A stretch of DNA of 64,000 nucleotides from Desulfosporosinus acididurans (GTDB taxonomy: Bacteria; Bacillota; Desulfitobacteriia; Desulfitobacteriales; Desulfitobacteriaceae), in assembly GCF_001029285.1 (NCBI RefSeq), contig NZ_LDZY01000003.1, positions 62,001 through 126,000 on the forward strand, given 5' to 3'. The notes beneath the pieces were generated by a model. The model ran no database searches. It had not been told where the DNA came from and was given only the letters and a program-made list of their open reading frames with translations. Positions 44,944 to 54,224 of the stretch are shown here, piece by piece. A program made the translations under genes and the position numbers. Numbering within the stretch: the first letter of the stretch is position 1; every line of letters begins with the position of its first letter.

Positions 44944-46188
44944 ATGATAACGATCGGCAACAGCTTCCGCCGCATTTCTCAAGCCTGGTTCCTTCTTCTA
45001 AGTTTAACAGCGGTCTTTGCGCTTCTCTATCTCATTTCCGCCCTCTTTCCCAGGCCAATTGACCCTTCCATAAGCAAGTATTTTTCTTTAGCTTTAGCAG
45101 AGAAGGCCAGAATATACAATTACGCTCCCCGTATTGTTTATATCGTCCATTTGTGTTTGCAGATCGGTTTTTTAACCTGGCTGCTCTTTAGTACCAGAGG
45201 GCGCATTTTGTTTCAACGTGTCCGGAATCTTAGCCGAAATTATTGGTTAGTTTCCGTCCTTTCCATCCTTGCCATATGGCTTGTAAGCACTTTAATTTCT
45301 CTGCCTTTCTCATATTACAGCGGATACTACTGGCAGAAAATCTGGGGTTTTAGTACCCAAAGTCAAGTTGCTTGGTGGATCGATTATTTAAAAAATACAA
45401 GTATTGATCTTGTTCTCTCACTGGCAGGAGGGATTATTTTCTTCCTATTGGTCAATAAAATATCCCGCTATTGGTGGTTAGTCGGCTCACTGTTGTTTAG
45501 TCTTTGGCTCGTTGTGGAATATTTCTTTTGGCCCATTATCGTATCCCCAATTTTCAACCATTTTGAACCCCTACCTAAGTCCGCAATTACTACCATGGTT
45601 AATGAACTTGCACATAAGGCAGGATTAAACGTTGGCTCTGTTCTCGAGATGGATGCCAGCAAACAAACGACCTTTGCCAACGCCTATTTTACCGGAGTAG
45701 GCAGTACAAAGCGAATTGTAATTTATGATACCCTGTTAAAAAATTATTCCCTGCCTGAGATCAAGGCTGTTATTGCTCACGAAATGGGGCATTGGCGTCA
45801 TAACGATGTTGCCCACGGACTCCTGTTGGGAATGGCAGGCGGTTTTATCGTTTTTAGTATCTTGACCTTTCTCTTAAAGCCATGGCTGCCCAAAAACTCC
45901 ACTAAACCACCAGAGCTCTGGGCCGCCTTGCAGCTTGCACTTATTCTCCTCCTCTTTGTAAGCAGCCCCCTCCAAAATGCCATTTCCAGACAAATGGAAC
46001 GAAATGCCGATTATTTCTCTTTAGAGCTAACCGGCAACCTTCCGGCGGAAATTCAACTTCAGGAAGATTTGGCACGCAATAGTTTAACTGATCTAGACCC
46101 TCCAGGGTTCATAGTCTGGTTTAGCTATGATCATCCGCCGACCTTAACCAGAATCCACGATCTTGAACGAGAGTATCGGCCTAATTGA
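44944..46188 (+). CDS. M48-family metallopeptidase (Ste24-like)
   Basis: The 414-residue membrane protease has helices near 15-35, 65-85, 100-125, 155-175 and 180-200. The zinc motif HEMGHWRHND (about 279-288), a later pair of helices and ERNADYFSLEL with the third ligand Glu follow. The N-terminal half looks like Ste24/CAAX protease N-domain. It probably cleaves membrane or misfolded proteins. The GGAGGTAAT site sets the start. Nothing in context shows a substrate. Confidence 0.88.
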   Translation: MITIGNSFRRISQAWFLLLSLTAVFALLYLISALFPRPIDPSISKYFSLALAEKARIYNYAPRIVYIVHLCLQIGFLTWLLFSTRGRILFQRVRNLSRNYWLVSVLSILAIWLVSTLISLPFSYYSGYYWQKIWGFSTQSQVAWWIDYLKNTSIDLVLSLAGGIIFFLLVNKISRYWWLVGSLLFSLWLVVEYFFWPIIVSPIFNHFEPLPKSAITTMVNELAHKAGLNVGSVLEMDASKQTTFANAYFTGVGSTKRIVIYDTLLKNYSLPEIKAVIAHEMGHWRHNDVAHGLLLGMAGGFIVFSILTFLLKPWLPKNSTKPPELWAALQLALILLLFVSSPLQNAISRQMERNADYFSLELTGNLPAEIQLQEDLARNSLTDLDPPGFIVWFSYDHPPTLTRIHDLEREYRPN

Positions 46189-46343
46189 TTCTTTCCTTCA
46201 ATCCTTTTGCCTAGGTGCTTGCCTAGGTTTCCTTTTTATGTTGCTTCTATAAATATCAAAAACAAAGGCTAACATAAAGGGAGGGTTGAGAATCCCGATA
46301 TAAAATGCAACGTGGAGAGCTTAAACCCTCCACGCTGCAAAAA

Positions 46344-46487
46344 TTAATGAACTCTAATTCGCTGCCCAGGATAGATATAATTTGGATTAGAAATCTGTGG
46401 ATTTAAGGATATAAGTCTTCGCACACTAGTTCCATGACATTGAGCTATTTTATGCAAAGTATCGCCTCTGCGAACGTAATGATACAT
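46344..46487 (-). CDS. Single LysM-domain miniprotein
   Basis: The 47-residue protein is a complete LysM domain and nothing else: YVRRGDTLHKIAQCHGTSV, LISLNPQISNPNYIYPGQ and RIRVH. The ATG at 46487 follows GAGGAGGG. There is no signal peptide, so it acts either inside the cell or spore, or is exported by an unseen route. LysM binds peptidoglycan-type glycans. Small LysM proteins occur in spore coats of such bacteria. It follows the DUF1015 gene by 79 bp. Confidence 0.8.
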   Translation of the reverse strand: MYHYVRRGDTLHKIAQCHGTSVRRLISLNPQISNPNYIYPGQRIRVH

Positions 46488-46566
46488 TAAATATCCCTCC
46501 TCATTTCGACTACATTCCAAAATATTCCACGAGGAGTTTGTTCGGTGCTTGGGCGAAATAATTATC

Positions 46567-47805
46567 TTAGTCCAGTTCATGAATAAATAATCCGCTCCTA
46601 AGTTTCGGTTCAAACCAGGTCGACTTTGGCGGCATTAATTGACCTGCATCGGATACATTAAGCAATTCATTAATAGAAGTTGGGGACATTGCGAAGGCGA
46701 CCTTCATGTCACTGTTGACCCTTCTTTCAAGTTCCTTAAGGCCCCTTATTCCGCCGACAAAATCAATTCTCTTGTCTGTCCGAATATCCTTTATCTTCAG
46801 AATAGGTGTCAATAGATAATTTTGCAGTAAAGAAACGTCAAGCCCCTCAACCGGGTCATCTGAGCGAATCTCCTTCTTGGCGGTTAACTTATACCAAACT
46901 CCTTCCAAGTACATCCCGAATGCAGCCTTTTCTGTTGGTTTATATGGGTCTTGGCCAATATTTTCGATTAAAAATGATTGACTCACAGCCTTGAGAAACT
47001 CTTCTTTCGTATAACCGTTTAAATCTTTGACCACACGGTTGTAATCTAAGATCATCAACTGGTCATGGGGAAACAGCACGGAGAGAAAAAAGTTAAACTC
47101 CTCTTCTCCAGTATAATTGGGATTGGCTTCTCTTCGTTTTAATCCAACTTTTACTGCAGAAGCCGTGCGATGATGGCCATCAGCGATATAGACACTTTCG
47201 ATCTTTCTAAATACTCTTGCGATCTTTTCGATATCAGTCTCGTTAGCAATTTTCCATACTGTATGCCTAATTTGGTCAGGAGCGATAAAATCATATATTG
47301 GCTTTTCCCTTTTTATTTTTTCCACTATGTCATTAATAGTTTTTTGGGAACGATACGCTAAAAATATTGGACCGGTTTGAGCATTGCAAATATCCACATG
47401 ATTGATGCGGTCAATTTCTTTCTCTTCCCGCGTTTTCTCATGCTTTTTGATAACGTTATGCAGATAATCATCAATCGAGGCACAGCCAACAAGACCCGCC
47501 TGGGAACGGCCATTCATCGTTAACTCGTAGATATAGTAACAGTCCTTGTTCTCCTTGATGAAGATACCTTCGCTGATCATTTTTTGAAGGATATCTCTTG
47601 CTTTCTCATACACTTTTGCATCATACGGGTTGAAGTCCTTGGCAAATTGAGTTTCAGCTCTGTCAATCTTCAAAAAAGAGAACGGTTCTTTTAAGACTTC
47701 GGCTAGTGCTTCTTCGCGGTTAAAAACGTCATACGGCAGTGCGGCAACTCTGCCGGCAATATCTTCTCGGGGTCTTACAGCTTTAAAAGGTTTGATCGCA
47801 GCCAA
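46567..47805 (-). CDS. DUF1015-family protein linked to serine synthesis
   Basis: The 412-residue protein has the DUF1015 start IKPFKAVRPREDIAGRVAALPYDV and the later YIADGHHRTASAVKV, a kinase/transferase-like motif. Length is normal. TTG 47805 (behind GGAGGAAAC) gives MAAIKPFKA, better than an ATG upstream. It follows serC and serA on the same strand, separated from serA by 251 bp that contain repeat copy G. DUF1015 genes often neighbour serA in clostridia. A serine-kinase-type activity has been proposed for relatives, but I cannot show it here. Confidence 0.8.
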   Translation of the reverse strand: MAAIKPFKAVRPREDIAGRVAALPYDVFNREEALAEVLKEPFSFLKIDRAETQFAKDFNPYDAKVYEKARDILQKMISEGIFIKENKDCYYIYELTMNGRSQAGLVGCASIDDYLHNVIKKHEKTREEKEIDRINHVDICNAQTGPIFLAYRSQKTINDIVEKIKREKPIYDFIAPDQIRHTVWKIANETDIEKIARVFRKIESVYIADGHHRTASAVKVGLKRREANPNYTGEEEFNFFLSVLFPHDQLMILDYNRVVKDLNGYTKEEFLKAVSQSFLIENIGQDPYKPTEKAAFGMYLEGVWYKLTAKKEIRSDDPVEGLDVSLLQNYLLTPILKIKDIRTDKRIDFVGGIRGLKELERRVNSDMKVAFAMSPTSINELLNVSDAGQLMPPKSTWFEPKLRSGLFIHELD

Positions 47806-47920
47806 AGTATGTTTCCTCCATTCCCAGAAATAGTTATTCGTTGCTTCTAGTATCATTAAATTTTACGATCATTCTCCGATAAACAAAATTCAAGGGGATC
47901 AAAAATGGTCCCCTCAAGTT

Positions 47921-47990
47921 AATTTATCCAGTTTTTAAGGTCCCCACTACTTGAAGCCCCGATGTTCGGCTTTAGCTGAATGAGTTCACT
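47921..47990 (-). repeat. Dispersed hairpin element, type I, short copy G
   Basis: On the minus strand it runs AGTGAACTCATTCAGC, AAAGCCGAACATCGGGGC, TTCAAGTAGTGGGGACC, and TTAAAAACTGGATAAATT. It has lost the middle of the element. It lies between serA and the DUF1015 gene, splitting what would otherwise be a compact operon. Confidence 0.7.
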
Positions 47991-48056
47991 ATTATGCGGC
48001 ACGAAGAATTTCGTTTAATCATGTTCTTCTGCTTACCGAAGTGTAAATAGGTAGAA

Positions 48057-49220
48057 TTACTTAATGACCCTGATTCTCAAAACCCCATCAATGTCTTCGA
48101 TTCTCTTAATAATGTCAGGATTCGAAGGAGGTTCGATATCGAGCATGGTATATGCCCACTGTCCTTTACTCCTATTCATCATGTCCGATATATTAATGTT
48201 TTCTTTGGCAAACGCTGCGGTAAATTGACTTAACATGTTGGGTACATTGCGATGATGAATAGCAATACGCTCTGCCTGAGTACAAACTCCCATGTCACAA
48301 TTAGGGAAGTTGACCGAGTTTTTGATATTCCCATTTTCCAGATAGTCCATCAGCTGAACAACTGCCATGACGGCGCAATTATCTTCTGATTCATTCGTCG
48401 AAGCTCCTAAGTGAGGAATTGCGATAACTCCTTGATGTCCAACCACTTTGGGATTAGGAAAATCTGTTACATATTTGCCAACTTTGCCTGAATCTAAAGC
48501 TGCGATGATGTCGTCATCATTAACCAAAGTGTCTCTGGAGAAGTTAAGAAGTTTAACTCCATCCTTCATTAGGGCGAAAGCGTCTTGATTGAACATACCC
48601 TTGGTCGTATCGGTTAAGGGTACATGAACCGTAATAAAATCACACTCACGATAGATCTCTTCCAAAGATTTACTTGGCTTAATATACTTTGAAAGTTTCC
48701 AGGCAGAGCCCACAGAAATAAAGGGATCATAGCCGTAGACTTCCATTTCCAGTTTAATGGCCACATTGGCAACCATAACTCCGATGGCTCCCAATCCGAT
48801 TACCCCTAGTTTTTTACCTTTAATTTCAGTTCCCACGAACTTAGCTTTATTTTTTTCCACGAGTTTGGCAACCTCGGGCTCCTCCTTAACGGAAGTCACC
48901 CAGTTTATTCCTCCCAGAAGGTCACGAGAAGCAAGAATCAATGAGGCGATTACAATCTCTTTAACTCCATTTGCATTCGCGCCCGGTGTATTAAAAACAA
49001 CAATTCCTTTTTCAGCACATTTATCGAGAGGAATATTATTAACTCCGGCTCCGGCTCGGGCTATAGCCTTCAAAGAATTCGGCAGTTCTATTTCATGAAG
49101 ATTTGCGCTCCTGACAAGTGCCGCATCGGCAGTATTAAGGCCCTCCACCATCTCATAATTGTCCGTGAGTAAGTCCAAGCCCACATGGGCTATATTGTTC
49201 AATCGGTTGATCTTAAACAT
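48057..49220 (-). CDS. serA: D-3-phosphoglycerate dehydrogenase
   Basis: The 387-residue enzyme has the NAD-binding GLGAIGVMVANVAIKL (about 145-160) and the catalytic HLGASTNESE region. A short ACT-like C-terminal domain follows (about 315-387, AFAKENINISDMMNRSKG). It oxidises 3-phosphoglycerate, the first step of serine synthesis, and the ACT domain suggests serine feedback. It lies 69 bp behind serC in one operon. At 387 residues it is the shorter, type I-like form. Confidence 0.93.
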   Translation of the reverse strand: MFKINRLNNIAHVGLDLLTDNYEMVEGLNTADAALVRSANLHEIELPNSLKAIARAGAGVNNIPLDKCAEKGIVVFNTPGANANGVKEIVIASLILASRDLLGGINWVTSVKEEPEVAKLVEKNKAKFVGTEIKGKKLGVIGLGAIGVMVANVAIKLEMEVYGYDPFISVGSAWKLSKYIKPSKSLEEIYRECDFITVHVPLTDTTKGMFNQDAFALMKDGVKLLNFSRDTLVNDDDIIAALDSGKVGKYVTDFPNPKVVGHQGVIAIPHLGASTNESEDNCAVMAVVQLMDYLENGNIKNSVNFPNCDMGVCTQAERIAIHHRNVPNMLSQFTAAFAKENINISDMMNRSKGQWAYTMLDIEPPSNPDIIKRIEDIDGVLRIRVIK

Positions 49221-49289
49221 TGTTTCATCGACTCCTTCTTAAATCCTCTTGTTATTTGCCTGCTTATTATTAAATCCGCTTTTCACTCA

Positions 49290-50378
49290 CTAAAGCTGCT
49301 TGTTTTCGTCCTCAAATTTTTTCATAAATTCCACGAGCTTTCTAACACCTTCAATTGGCATAGCATTATAAATACTCGCTCTCATTCCGCCAACAGTTCT
49401 ATGCCCTTTTAGGTTTTCAAAGCCGGCTGCCTTTGATTCTTTGATAAATTTAGCATCAAGTTCCTCTGAACCCGTAACAAAGGGCACATTCATGAGCGAA
49501 CGATCCTTCTTGACGACAGTTCCCTTAAACAGTTTGCTTGAATCGAGATAGTTATACAAGATCGCTGCCTTCTCCTCGTTTCGTTTCTTCATAGCCTCAA
49601 GACCGCCTAACTTTTGAACCCACTTAAATACTTTGCCACAGATATAGATACCGTAGGCAGGAGGGGTATTATAAAGGGATTTGTTTTGGGCATGGGTCTT
49701 ATATCTTAACATTGTCGGCGTCCCAGGCAAGACATCATCGGTAATTAGATCTTCGCGAATAATAACGACCACAACTCCTGCAGGGCCAATATTTTTCTGA
49801 ACGCCGGCAAAAATGATGCCGTATTTCGTGACGTCAACCGGTTCTGAAAGAATATCCGAGGACATATCCGCAACTAAGATCTTGCCGCCTGTTTCTGGTA
49901 ACTGATTATATTTTGTGCCATAGATTGTGTTGTTATGGCAAATATACACATAATCAGCATTATCGGATATTGCCAGGTTCTTGAGGTCAGGTATATAGGA
50001 AAACATCTTATCCTCAGAAGAAGCGATGACATTGATCTTGCCATAAATTTTGCCTTCGGCGATGGCCTTTTTAGCCCATTGCCCGGTATTAATGTGATCT
50101 GCTACTCTATTCTTCATCAAGTTCATTGGAATCATCGCGAATTGTTGGGATGCTCCGCCTTGGAGGAACAATACCTTGTAATTCTCCGGAATGTTCATCA
50201 AATCTCTTAACGTTTTCTCAGCATCCGTAATTATTTCTTCAAAGGCTTTTGACCGATGACTCATCTCCATAACAGACATGCCTGTACCGTTATAATCCAA
50301 CATCTCCTCTGCCGCTTCTTTTAACACCTCTTCCGGTAATACGGCCGGACCTGCTGAAAAATTGTATATTCTTGCCAT
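49290..50378 (-). CDS. serC: Phosphoserine aminotransferase
   Basis: The 362-residue class V aminotransferase opens IYNFSAGPAVLP, typical of SerC. It has the PLP Lys in GVQKNIGPAG (about 196) and GHRTVGGMRASIYNA near the end. It makes 3-phosphoserine in serine synthesis. The GGAGGATTATTTC site is strong. It is the first gene behind the T-box leader, which fits regulation by serine tRNA. Confidence 0.95.
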   Translation of the reverse strand: MARIYNFSAGPAVLPEEVLKEAAEEMLDYNGTGMSVMEMSHRSKAFEEIITDAEKTLRDLMNIPENYKVLFLQGGASQQFAMIPMNLMKNRVADHINTGQWAKKAIAEGKIYGKINVIASSEDKMFSYIPDLKNLAISDNADYVYICHNNTIYGTKYNQLPETGGKILVADMSSDILSEPVDVTKYGIIFAGVQKNIGPAGVVVVIIREDLITDDVLPGTPTMLRYKTHAQNKSLYNTPPAYGIYICGKVFKWVQKLGGLEAMKKRNEEKAAILYNYLDSSKLFKGTVVKKDRSLMNVPFVTGSEELDAKFIKESKAAGFENLKGHRTVGGMRASIYNAMPIEGVRKLVEFMKKFEDENKQL

Positions 50379-50436
50379 GAAATAATCCTCCTTTTATTCT
50401 ATCCTCAAATTTAACTTTCTCATTATCACAATTGTC

Positions 50437-50560
50437 ACTATCTATCGCTATCTCTCACTACTATCGCTGCCTATTACTACCTACCACTGCGTAATATGCG
50501 TATTACTGCGTGTCACTACCTATTACTGCGTATTACTGCTATCACTATTTCTCGTTAACA
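50437..50560. repeat. Degenerate short tandem repeats in the serC leader
   Basis: The stretch is built of repeated TATTACTGCG-, TATCGC- and CACTACC-like words, about seven to eleven bases each, in irregular order. It sits between the second T-box terminator and the serC start. It is not a CRISPR or ORF. It could have arisen by replication slippage. Confidence 0.55.
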
Positions 50561-50619
50561 ATTTACACAACTCTCCTTTTCTTAAATATTTTAATTAAAT
50601 TGTAATATACTGGATGTCC

Positions 50620-50700
50620 AGAAAACAACAAAACCCGCCCCTTCATTGGGGCGGGAATTCCGCGGTGCCACCCAAGTTCAAGCCAGTTAAGAGCATAGGA
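50620..50700 (-). promoter_or_regulatory. Second T-box antiterminator/terminator module, no Stem I
   Basis: The T-box sequence GGGTGGCACCGCGG (minus strand, 50660-50673) is followed by a strong terminator CCCGCCCC/GGGGCGGG (50632-50657) and a T-rich tail. Only about 50 bases separate it from the terminator of the first T-box, too short for a Stem I with specifier loop. It may take its tRNA from the first Stem I or be a relic. Confidence 0.75.
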
Positions 50701-50721
50701 AATAAACGCTATAAACACAAA

Positions 50722-50958
50722 CAAACCTCTCATCCCCTAAAGGGACGAGAGGTTATTCCCGCGTTGCCACCCATGTTGCCAAAATCGGCCAACTTTTGTC
50801 CGCGCTATCGGGCGGAACCCGTCACAATTCATCATTGGCCACTCCGGGATGGAATCCTTAGACTTAGCAGACTGACTTGCACCAACCGCCAGCTCTCTAA
50901 ACGGCTTAAGACCGGGACTTCCCTTCATCGTGTTGAAGTGTATTTCGAACGTTGTATT
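50722..50958 (-). promoter_or_regulatory. Serine T-box riboswitch upstream of serC
   Basis: On the minus strand, Stem I includes GAGAGC and GGTGCAAG (50876-50883), then GGATTCCATCCCGGAGTGG with a probable UCC serine specifier at 50851-50853. The T-box core GGGTGGCAACGCGGG (50758-50772) and the terminator AACCTCTC/GAGAGGTT (50723-50754) follow. Uncharged tRNA-Ser would pair with the specifier and the T-box bulge, opening the terminator to express serC-serA. The specifier fits the operon. Confidence 0.85.
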
Positions 50959-50965
50959 GGGATTG

Positions 50966-50994
50966 ATTTTAATCCATTTATTTCTTTCTGTCAA
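50966..50994 (-). promoter_or_regulatory. Promoter of the serC-serA operon
   Basis: On the minus strand TTGACA (50994-50989) and TAAAAT (50971-50966) are separated by exactly 17 bp, just before the T-box Stem I. The transcript would start near 50959. Confidence 0.8.
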
Positions 50995-51045
50995 TACTTT
51001 TTCTGCATTTAATTAATTTAGTTCACGAGAATGAATCTCCAATAC

Positions 51046-51351
51046 CTAGCAAAGATTCCAACCTTCGATGACCAATTTCTCTCTGCGAAAAAAGCGAGTC
51101 AAATCAATCACAAGATTCATGTTGCGTAAATGAGAGGGAACATTGAGTTTAATCCCTTGGACTTCCAATGTCGTATAAGACCCTGCAGGGACCTTTAACC
51201 CTTTTCTCACCTTGAGCTCACCCAAATACACAGGGGGCGGCTCAGAAATCTGGAGGCAGCATCCATTAACAATTATCGGCATATCTACTGAAATCGTCGC
51301 GACTTCTCTTTTCTCAAGAAAAGCCAGAGCCTCCGGAGAGATTGTCCACAT
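51046..51351 (-). CDS. CC/Se-motif family (seleno)protein, Cys form
   Basis: The 101-residue protein fits the CC/Se-motif family: an N-terminal ISPEALAFLEKREVATISVDMP, a CC pair at about 37-38 (VNGCCL), then PPPVYLGEL and a C-terminal strand region. In other members one Cys of the pair is selenocysteine; here both are Cys codons (TGC, TGC) with no in-frame TGA. Function is unknown. ATG 51351 follows GAGGTGG. It lies 15 bp past cstA and is co-transcribed with it. Confidence 0.72.
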   Translation of the reverse strand: MWTISPEALAFLEKREVATISVDMPIIVNGCCLQISEPPPVYLGELKVRKGLKVPAGSYTTLEVQGIKLNVPSHLRNMNLVIDLTRFFRREKLVIEGWNLC

Positions 51352-51366
51352 TGTTCGCCACCTCAA

Positions 51367-53187
51367 TTACTTCGCTGCAAGATCTTTAACGATTTCTTGA
51401 TGTCGGAGTCTTTGGCTCTCAAGAGTTTTCTTATCTCTTATCAAGGCTGCCCATTTAACAAAAGCATCAGCAACGATGATCAAAGCCAAAATTGCCATAA
51501 TGACGGAAAGAATAACATTTAAGGTCATATGTTGAGGCAGATAAACTTTTGTGACATTAAAGTAGGAGGCATCTAAGGTCGTTATGAACAGAAAAATAAA
51601 TGGGATAAAGGTGGTTAGGGCATAGGAGATTCGCCCGGTGCTCTTTAAAATAATCGACGTACCGACCACCATAGCTAATGAAGCGAGCAATTGATTCGAA
51701 ACTCCAAAGAGCGGCCAAACTGTGGAAATATTCCCGCCATACAAGAGATAACCCCAAGCGAATGAGACAAGAGCTGCACTGATGACAGCACCCGGCCACC
51801 AGGTAATCTTTTTAAAAGGTTTAATGACAACGCCGATCATATCTTGAACAACATAGCGCGCTGCTCTCGTTCCGGCATCTACTGCAGTGAGAATAAATAC
51901 GGCTTCAAACATGATAGCGAATTGATACCAGTAAGCAACCAAATGGCTTAAACCAGGTATGCTGCTAAATACATAGGACATTCCGACTGCTAAAGAAACT
52001 GATCCACCGGGACGGCCTGCGACATTCAACCCAATAAGATTGGAAAGCATGGGTAATTTGTCAACATGCATGCCAAGGTGAGCAAAAACTGCCGGTGTGG
52101 TATTAATTGCAAAGTAATCCCCCACTGGGAGAACGGATGCGGCAATCATAGCCATAATGGCGACGAAAGATTCCATGAGCATCGCGCCAAAGCCAACAAT
52201 CTTAATATCTTTTTCACTTTCCAGCATTTTCGGTGTCGTCCCAGCAGCAATTAAGCTATGGAAACCGGACATGGCTCCGCAAGCAATGGTAATAAAGACA
52301 AAGGGCCAAACTTTACCGGCAATAATTGGGCCGCCGCCGTTGATGAACTTTGTTACAGGCGGCATTTGCAGTACGGGATTCACAAATATGATTCCCAGAG
52401 CCAAGGCACCGATTGTGCCGATCTTAAGATAAGAACTTAAATAATCGCGCGGCGCCAAAAGGAGCCAAACGGGCAAAGCCGCGGCGACAAAGGCATAGAC
52501 AGGGAGAGCGATTTCGATAGCATGAACACTGTAATTAAAGTAAGGAGCTAAAGCTGAACTCTTTATCATGGGCCCGAGCGCCACTGCCAGGAGAATAAGC
52601 GCAACTCCAATTACGGATGCCTCACCCAATTTTCCCGGGCGCAGGAAACGCATATAAATTCCAATAAAGATGGCGATGGGAATCGTCATGGCAACTGTGA
52701 AGGCCCCCCAGGGGTTGGTATTCAAAGAACTAACAATAACAATTGACAAGCCGGCCATCGTAATAATCAAGATGAATAATACCGCTAATGATGCCGCAGC
52801 TCCTGTTACAGGACCTATTTCCTTTTTAGCAATCTGAGGTAGAGATTGACCATCGTGCCGGATTGAAGCAAACAGAACCACCATATCATGAACTGCTCCT
52901 CCCAGGACTCCTCCAATCAGAATCCACAAGGTACCCGGCAGGTAGCCAAATTGAGCAGCCAAAACCGGTCCTACTAAAGGTCCGGCGGCAGCGATTGCCG
53001 CGAAGTGATGGCCAAATGCGACCCAGCGATTCGTCGGAACAAAGTCATGCCCATCTTCCAAACGTTTAGCCGGTGTAACTATCCGAGGGTCAATGGCCAG
53101 AACTTTGGAGGCCATAAACGTTCCATAAAGGCGGTAGCCAATCAGTAATATACAGGCGGCAGCAATGACGAGATAAATCGCATGCAT
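51367..53187 (-). CDS. cstA: Carbon-starvation protein, probable pyruvate carrier
   Basis: The 606-residue membrane protein has about 16-18 helices. It shows CstA marks: GHHFAAIAAAGPLVGPVLAAQFGYLPG, GGVLGGAVHDMVVLF and a C-terminal GAVISAALVSFAWGYLLYGG. CstA carriers import peptides or pyruvate with protons. A LytS/LytTR pair lies directly upstream on the same strand, the arrangement of the BtsS/BtsR system that switches on the CstA-type pyruvate carrier BtsT in Escherichia coli. A pyruvate role is therefore likely but inferred. A CC/Se gene follows. Confidence 0.9.
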   Translation of the reverse strand: MHAIYLVIAAACILLIGYRLYGTFMASKVLAIDPRIVTPAKRLEDGHDFVPTNRWVAFGHHFAAIAAAGPLVGPVLAAQFGYLPGTLWILIGGVLGGAVHDMVVLFASIRHDGQSLPQIAKKEIGPVTGAAASLAVLFILIITMAGLSIVIVSSLNTNPWGAFTVAMTIPIAIFIGIYMRFLRPGKLGEASVIGVALILLAVALGPMIKSSALAPYFNYSVHAIEIALPVYAFVAAALPVWLLLAPRDYLSSYLKIGTIGALALGIIFVNPVLQMPPVTKFINGGGPIIAGKVWPFVFITIACGAMSGFHSLIAAGTTPKMLESEKDIKIVGFGAMLMESFVAIMAMIAASVLPVGDYFAINTTPAVFAHLGMHVDKLPMLSNLIGLNVAGRPGGSVSLAVGMSYVFSSIPGLSHLVAYWYQFAIMFEAVFILTAVDAGTRAARYVVQDMIGVVIKPFKKITWWPGAVISAALVSFAWGYLLYGGNISTVWPLFGVSNQLLASLAMVVGTSIILKSTGRISYALTTFIPFIFLFITTLDASYFNVTKVYLPQHMTLNVILSVIMAILALIIVADAFVKWAALIRDKKTLESQRLRHQEIVKDLAAK

Positions 53188-53360
53188 ACTTAATCCTCCC
53201 TTTCTAAATTCTTCTAAAGCAAATGGAATATTAGAAATTTTTAGTAATTATTAGTACCAATTTTAATTATCTTTGATTCCTAAAGAATATTTACAGCGGC
53301 CACTGTGTTTTTATCATAGCAGACTTTTTTAAAAAGCGGAGAAATCTTTGACTAAGACGT

Positions 53361-53388
53361 AAAAAAACGCGCCTAAAGGGCACGTTTT
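53361..53388 (-). terminator. Terminator after the LytTR regulator
   Basis: AAAACGTGCC pairs with GGCGCGTTTT on the minus strand around CTTTA, ending in seven T residues. It lies 52 bp past the regulator stop and separates it from cstA, which needs its own promoter in the 170 bp that follow. Confidence 0.8.
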
Positions 53389-53439
53389 CTTTGATAAGAT
53401 TATAGATCACTTGAGTGAACTCGGATCAATAGCGAACTG

Positions 53440-54210
53440 CTAAAATTTTAGCGCAGAGCGCACAGATTTTACGTAGGTTCGACTAACCGGTACTTGTGAT
53501 TTTTCCGAATCTGACATAATTAAATTGTAAGTCCCGTTAAACCAAGGCACGATTTCCCGAACCATATCTTTGTTAACTAAGTAACTCTTATGCGTTTGCA
53601 ATAAACCCAATTTTGCTTCCAGTTCACTCAAACTATATCCTGTTTTATAAGTGGTCGTGTCTGTCTTCACCAAAACACGCCGATCTTCTGCCCAGGCATA
53701 AATAATCTTATTTGCTTCCAAAAGTATAATCCGTTCATTCTCTTCTACCGGAAGTTTCGCCTGACCTGAAGGTTTCTCCAGGAGGTTCAAGATTCGATCA
53801 AGTTTATCCTTTTCGAGCCTATCGGAATCTCCGACCTTTTCCAAGAAGCTGCGCAAGCGCTCAAGTGTATTTTGCAAACGCTCATCGCTGAAGGGTTTAA
53901 GGATATAGTCAATAGCATTAACCTCAAACGCTTCCAGGGCGTGTTGATCAAAGGCTGTGGCAAAGACAAACAGAGGAACGTCATGCGGTGCCATCGCAGT
54001 CAGCAGTTCACGCGCCACAGTCAAACCGGACAAATCCGGCATCTGTATATCCAAAAAAACAACGTCAGGATGCATTTGGGGAATCAACTCCAAAGCCTCT
54101 CGCCCGTTACGAGCCATCCCCACAACAGAAACATCTTCCTCCTGTTCCAGCAGATACCTTAGTTCATCCCGGGATAAAGCCTCGTCATCAACAATAAACG
54201 CCCGCATCAT
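53440..54210 (-). CDS. LytTR response regulator (BtsR-like)
   Basis: The 256-residue regulator has a receiver domain (residues 1-120, DDE at 8-10, phosphoacceptor D54, Lys in LKPFSDE) and a C-terminal LytTR DNA-binding domain (about 155-255, NKIIYAWAEDRRVLVKTDTTTY and VPVSRTYVKSVR). ATG 54210 follows AGGTGAGGGG. It is 14 bp after the kinase gene and probably controls cstA, whose promoter region lies just downstream. Confidence 0.9.
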   Translation of the reverse strand: MMRAFIVDDEALSRDELRYLLEQEEDVSVVGMARNGREALELIPQMHPDVVFLDIQMPDLSGLTVARELLTAMAPHDVPLFVFATAFDQHALEAFEVNAIDYILKPFSDERLQNTLERLRSFLEKVGDSDRLEKDKLDRILNLLEKPSGQAKLPVEENERIILLEANKIIYAWAEDRRVLVKTDTTTYKTGYSLSELEAKLGLLQTHKSYLVNKDMVREIVPWFNGTYNLIMSDSEKSQVPVSRTYVKSVRSALKF

Positions 54211-54224
54211 TTTCCCCTCACCTT

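Noticed and set aside
50437-50560. A possible CRISPR array in the serC leader
   Set aside because: Repeat units are short, irregular and without spacers, and there are no cas genes.
53411-53428. AGTGAACTCGGATCAATAG as a minimal copy of the dispersed element
   Set aside because: It could be a left end joined to a right end after deletion, but the match is too short to support.
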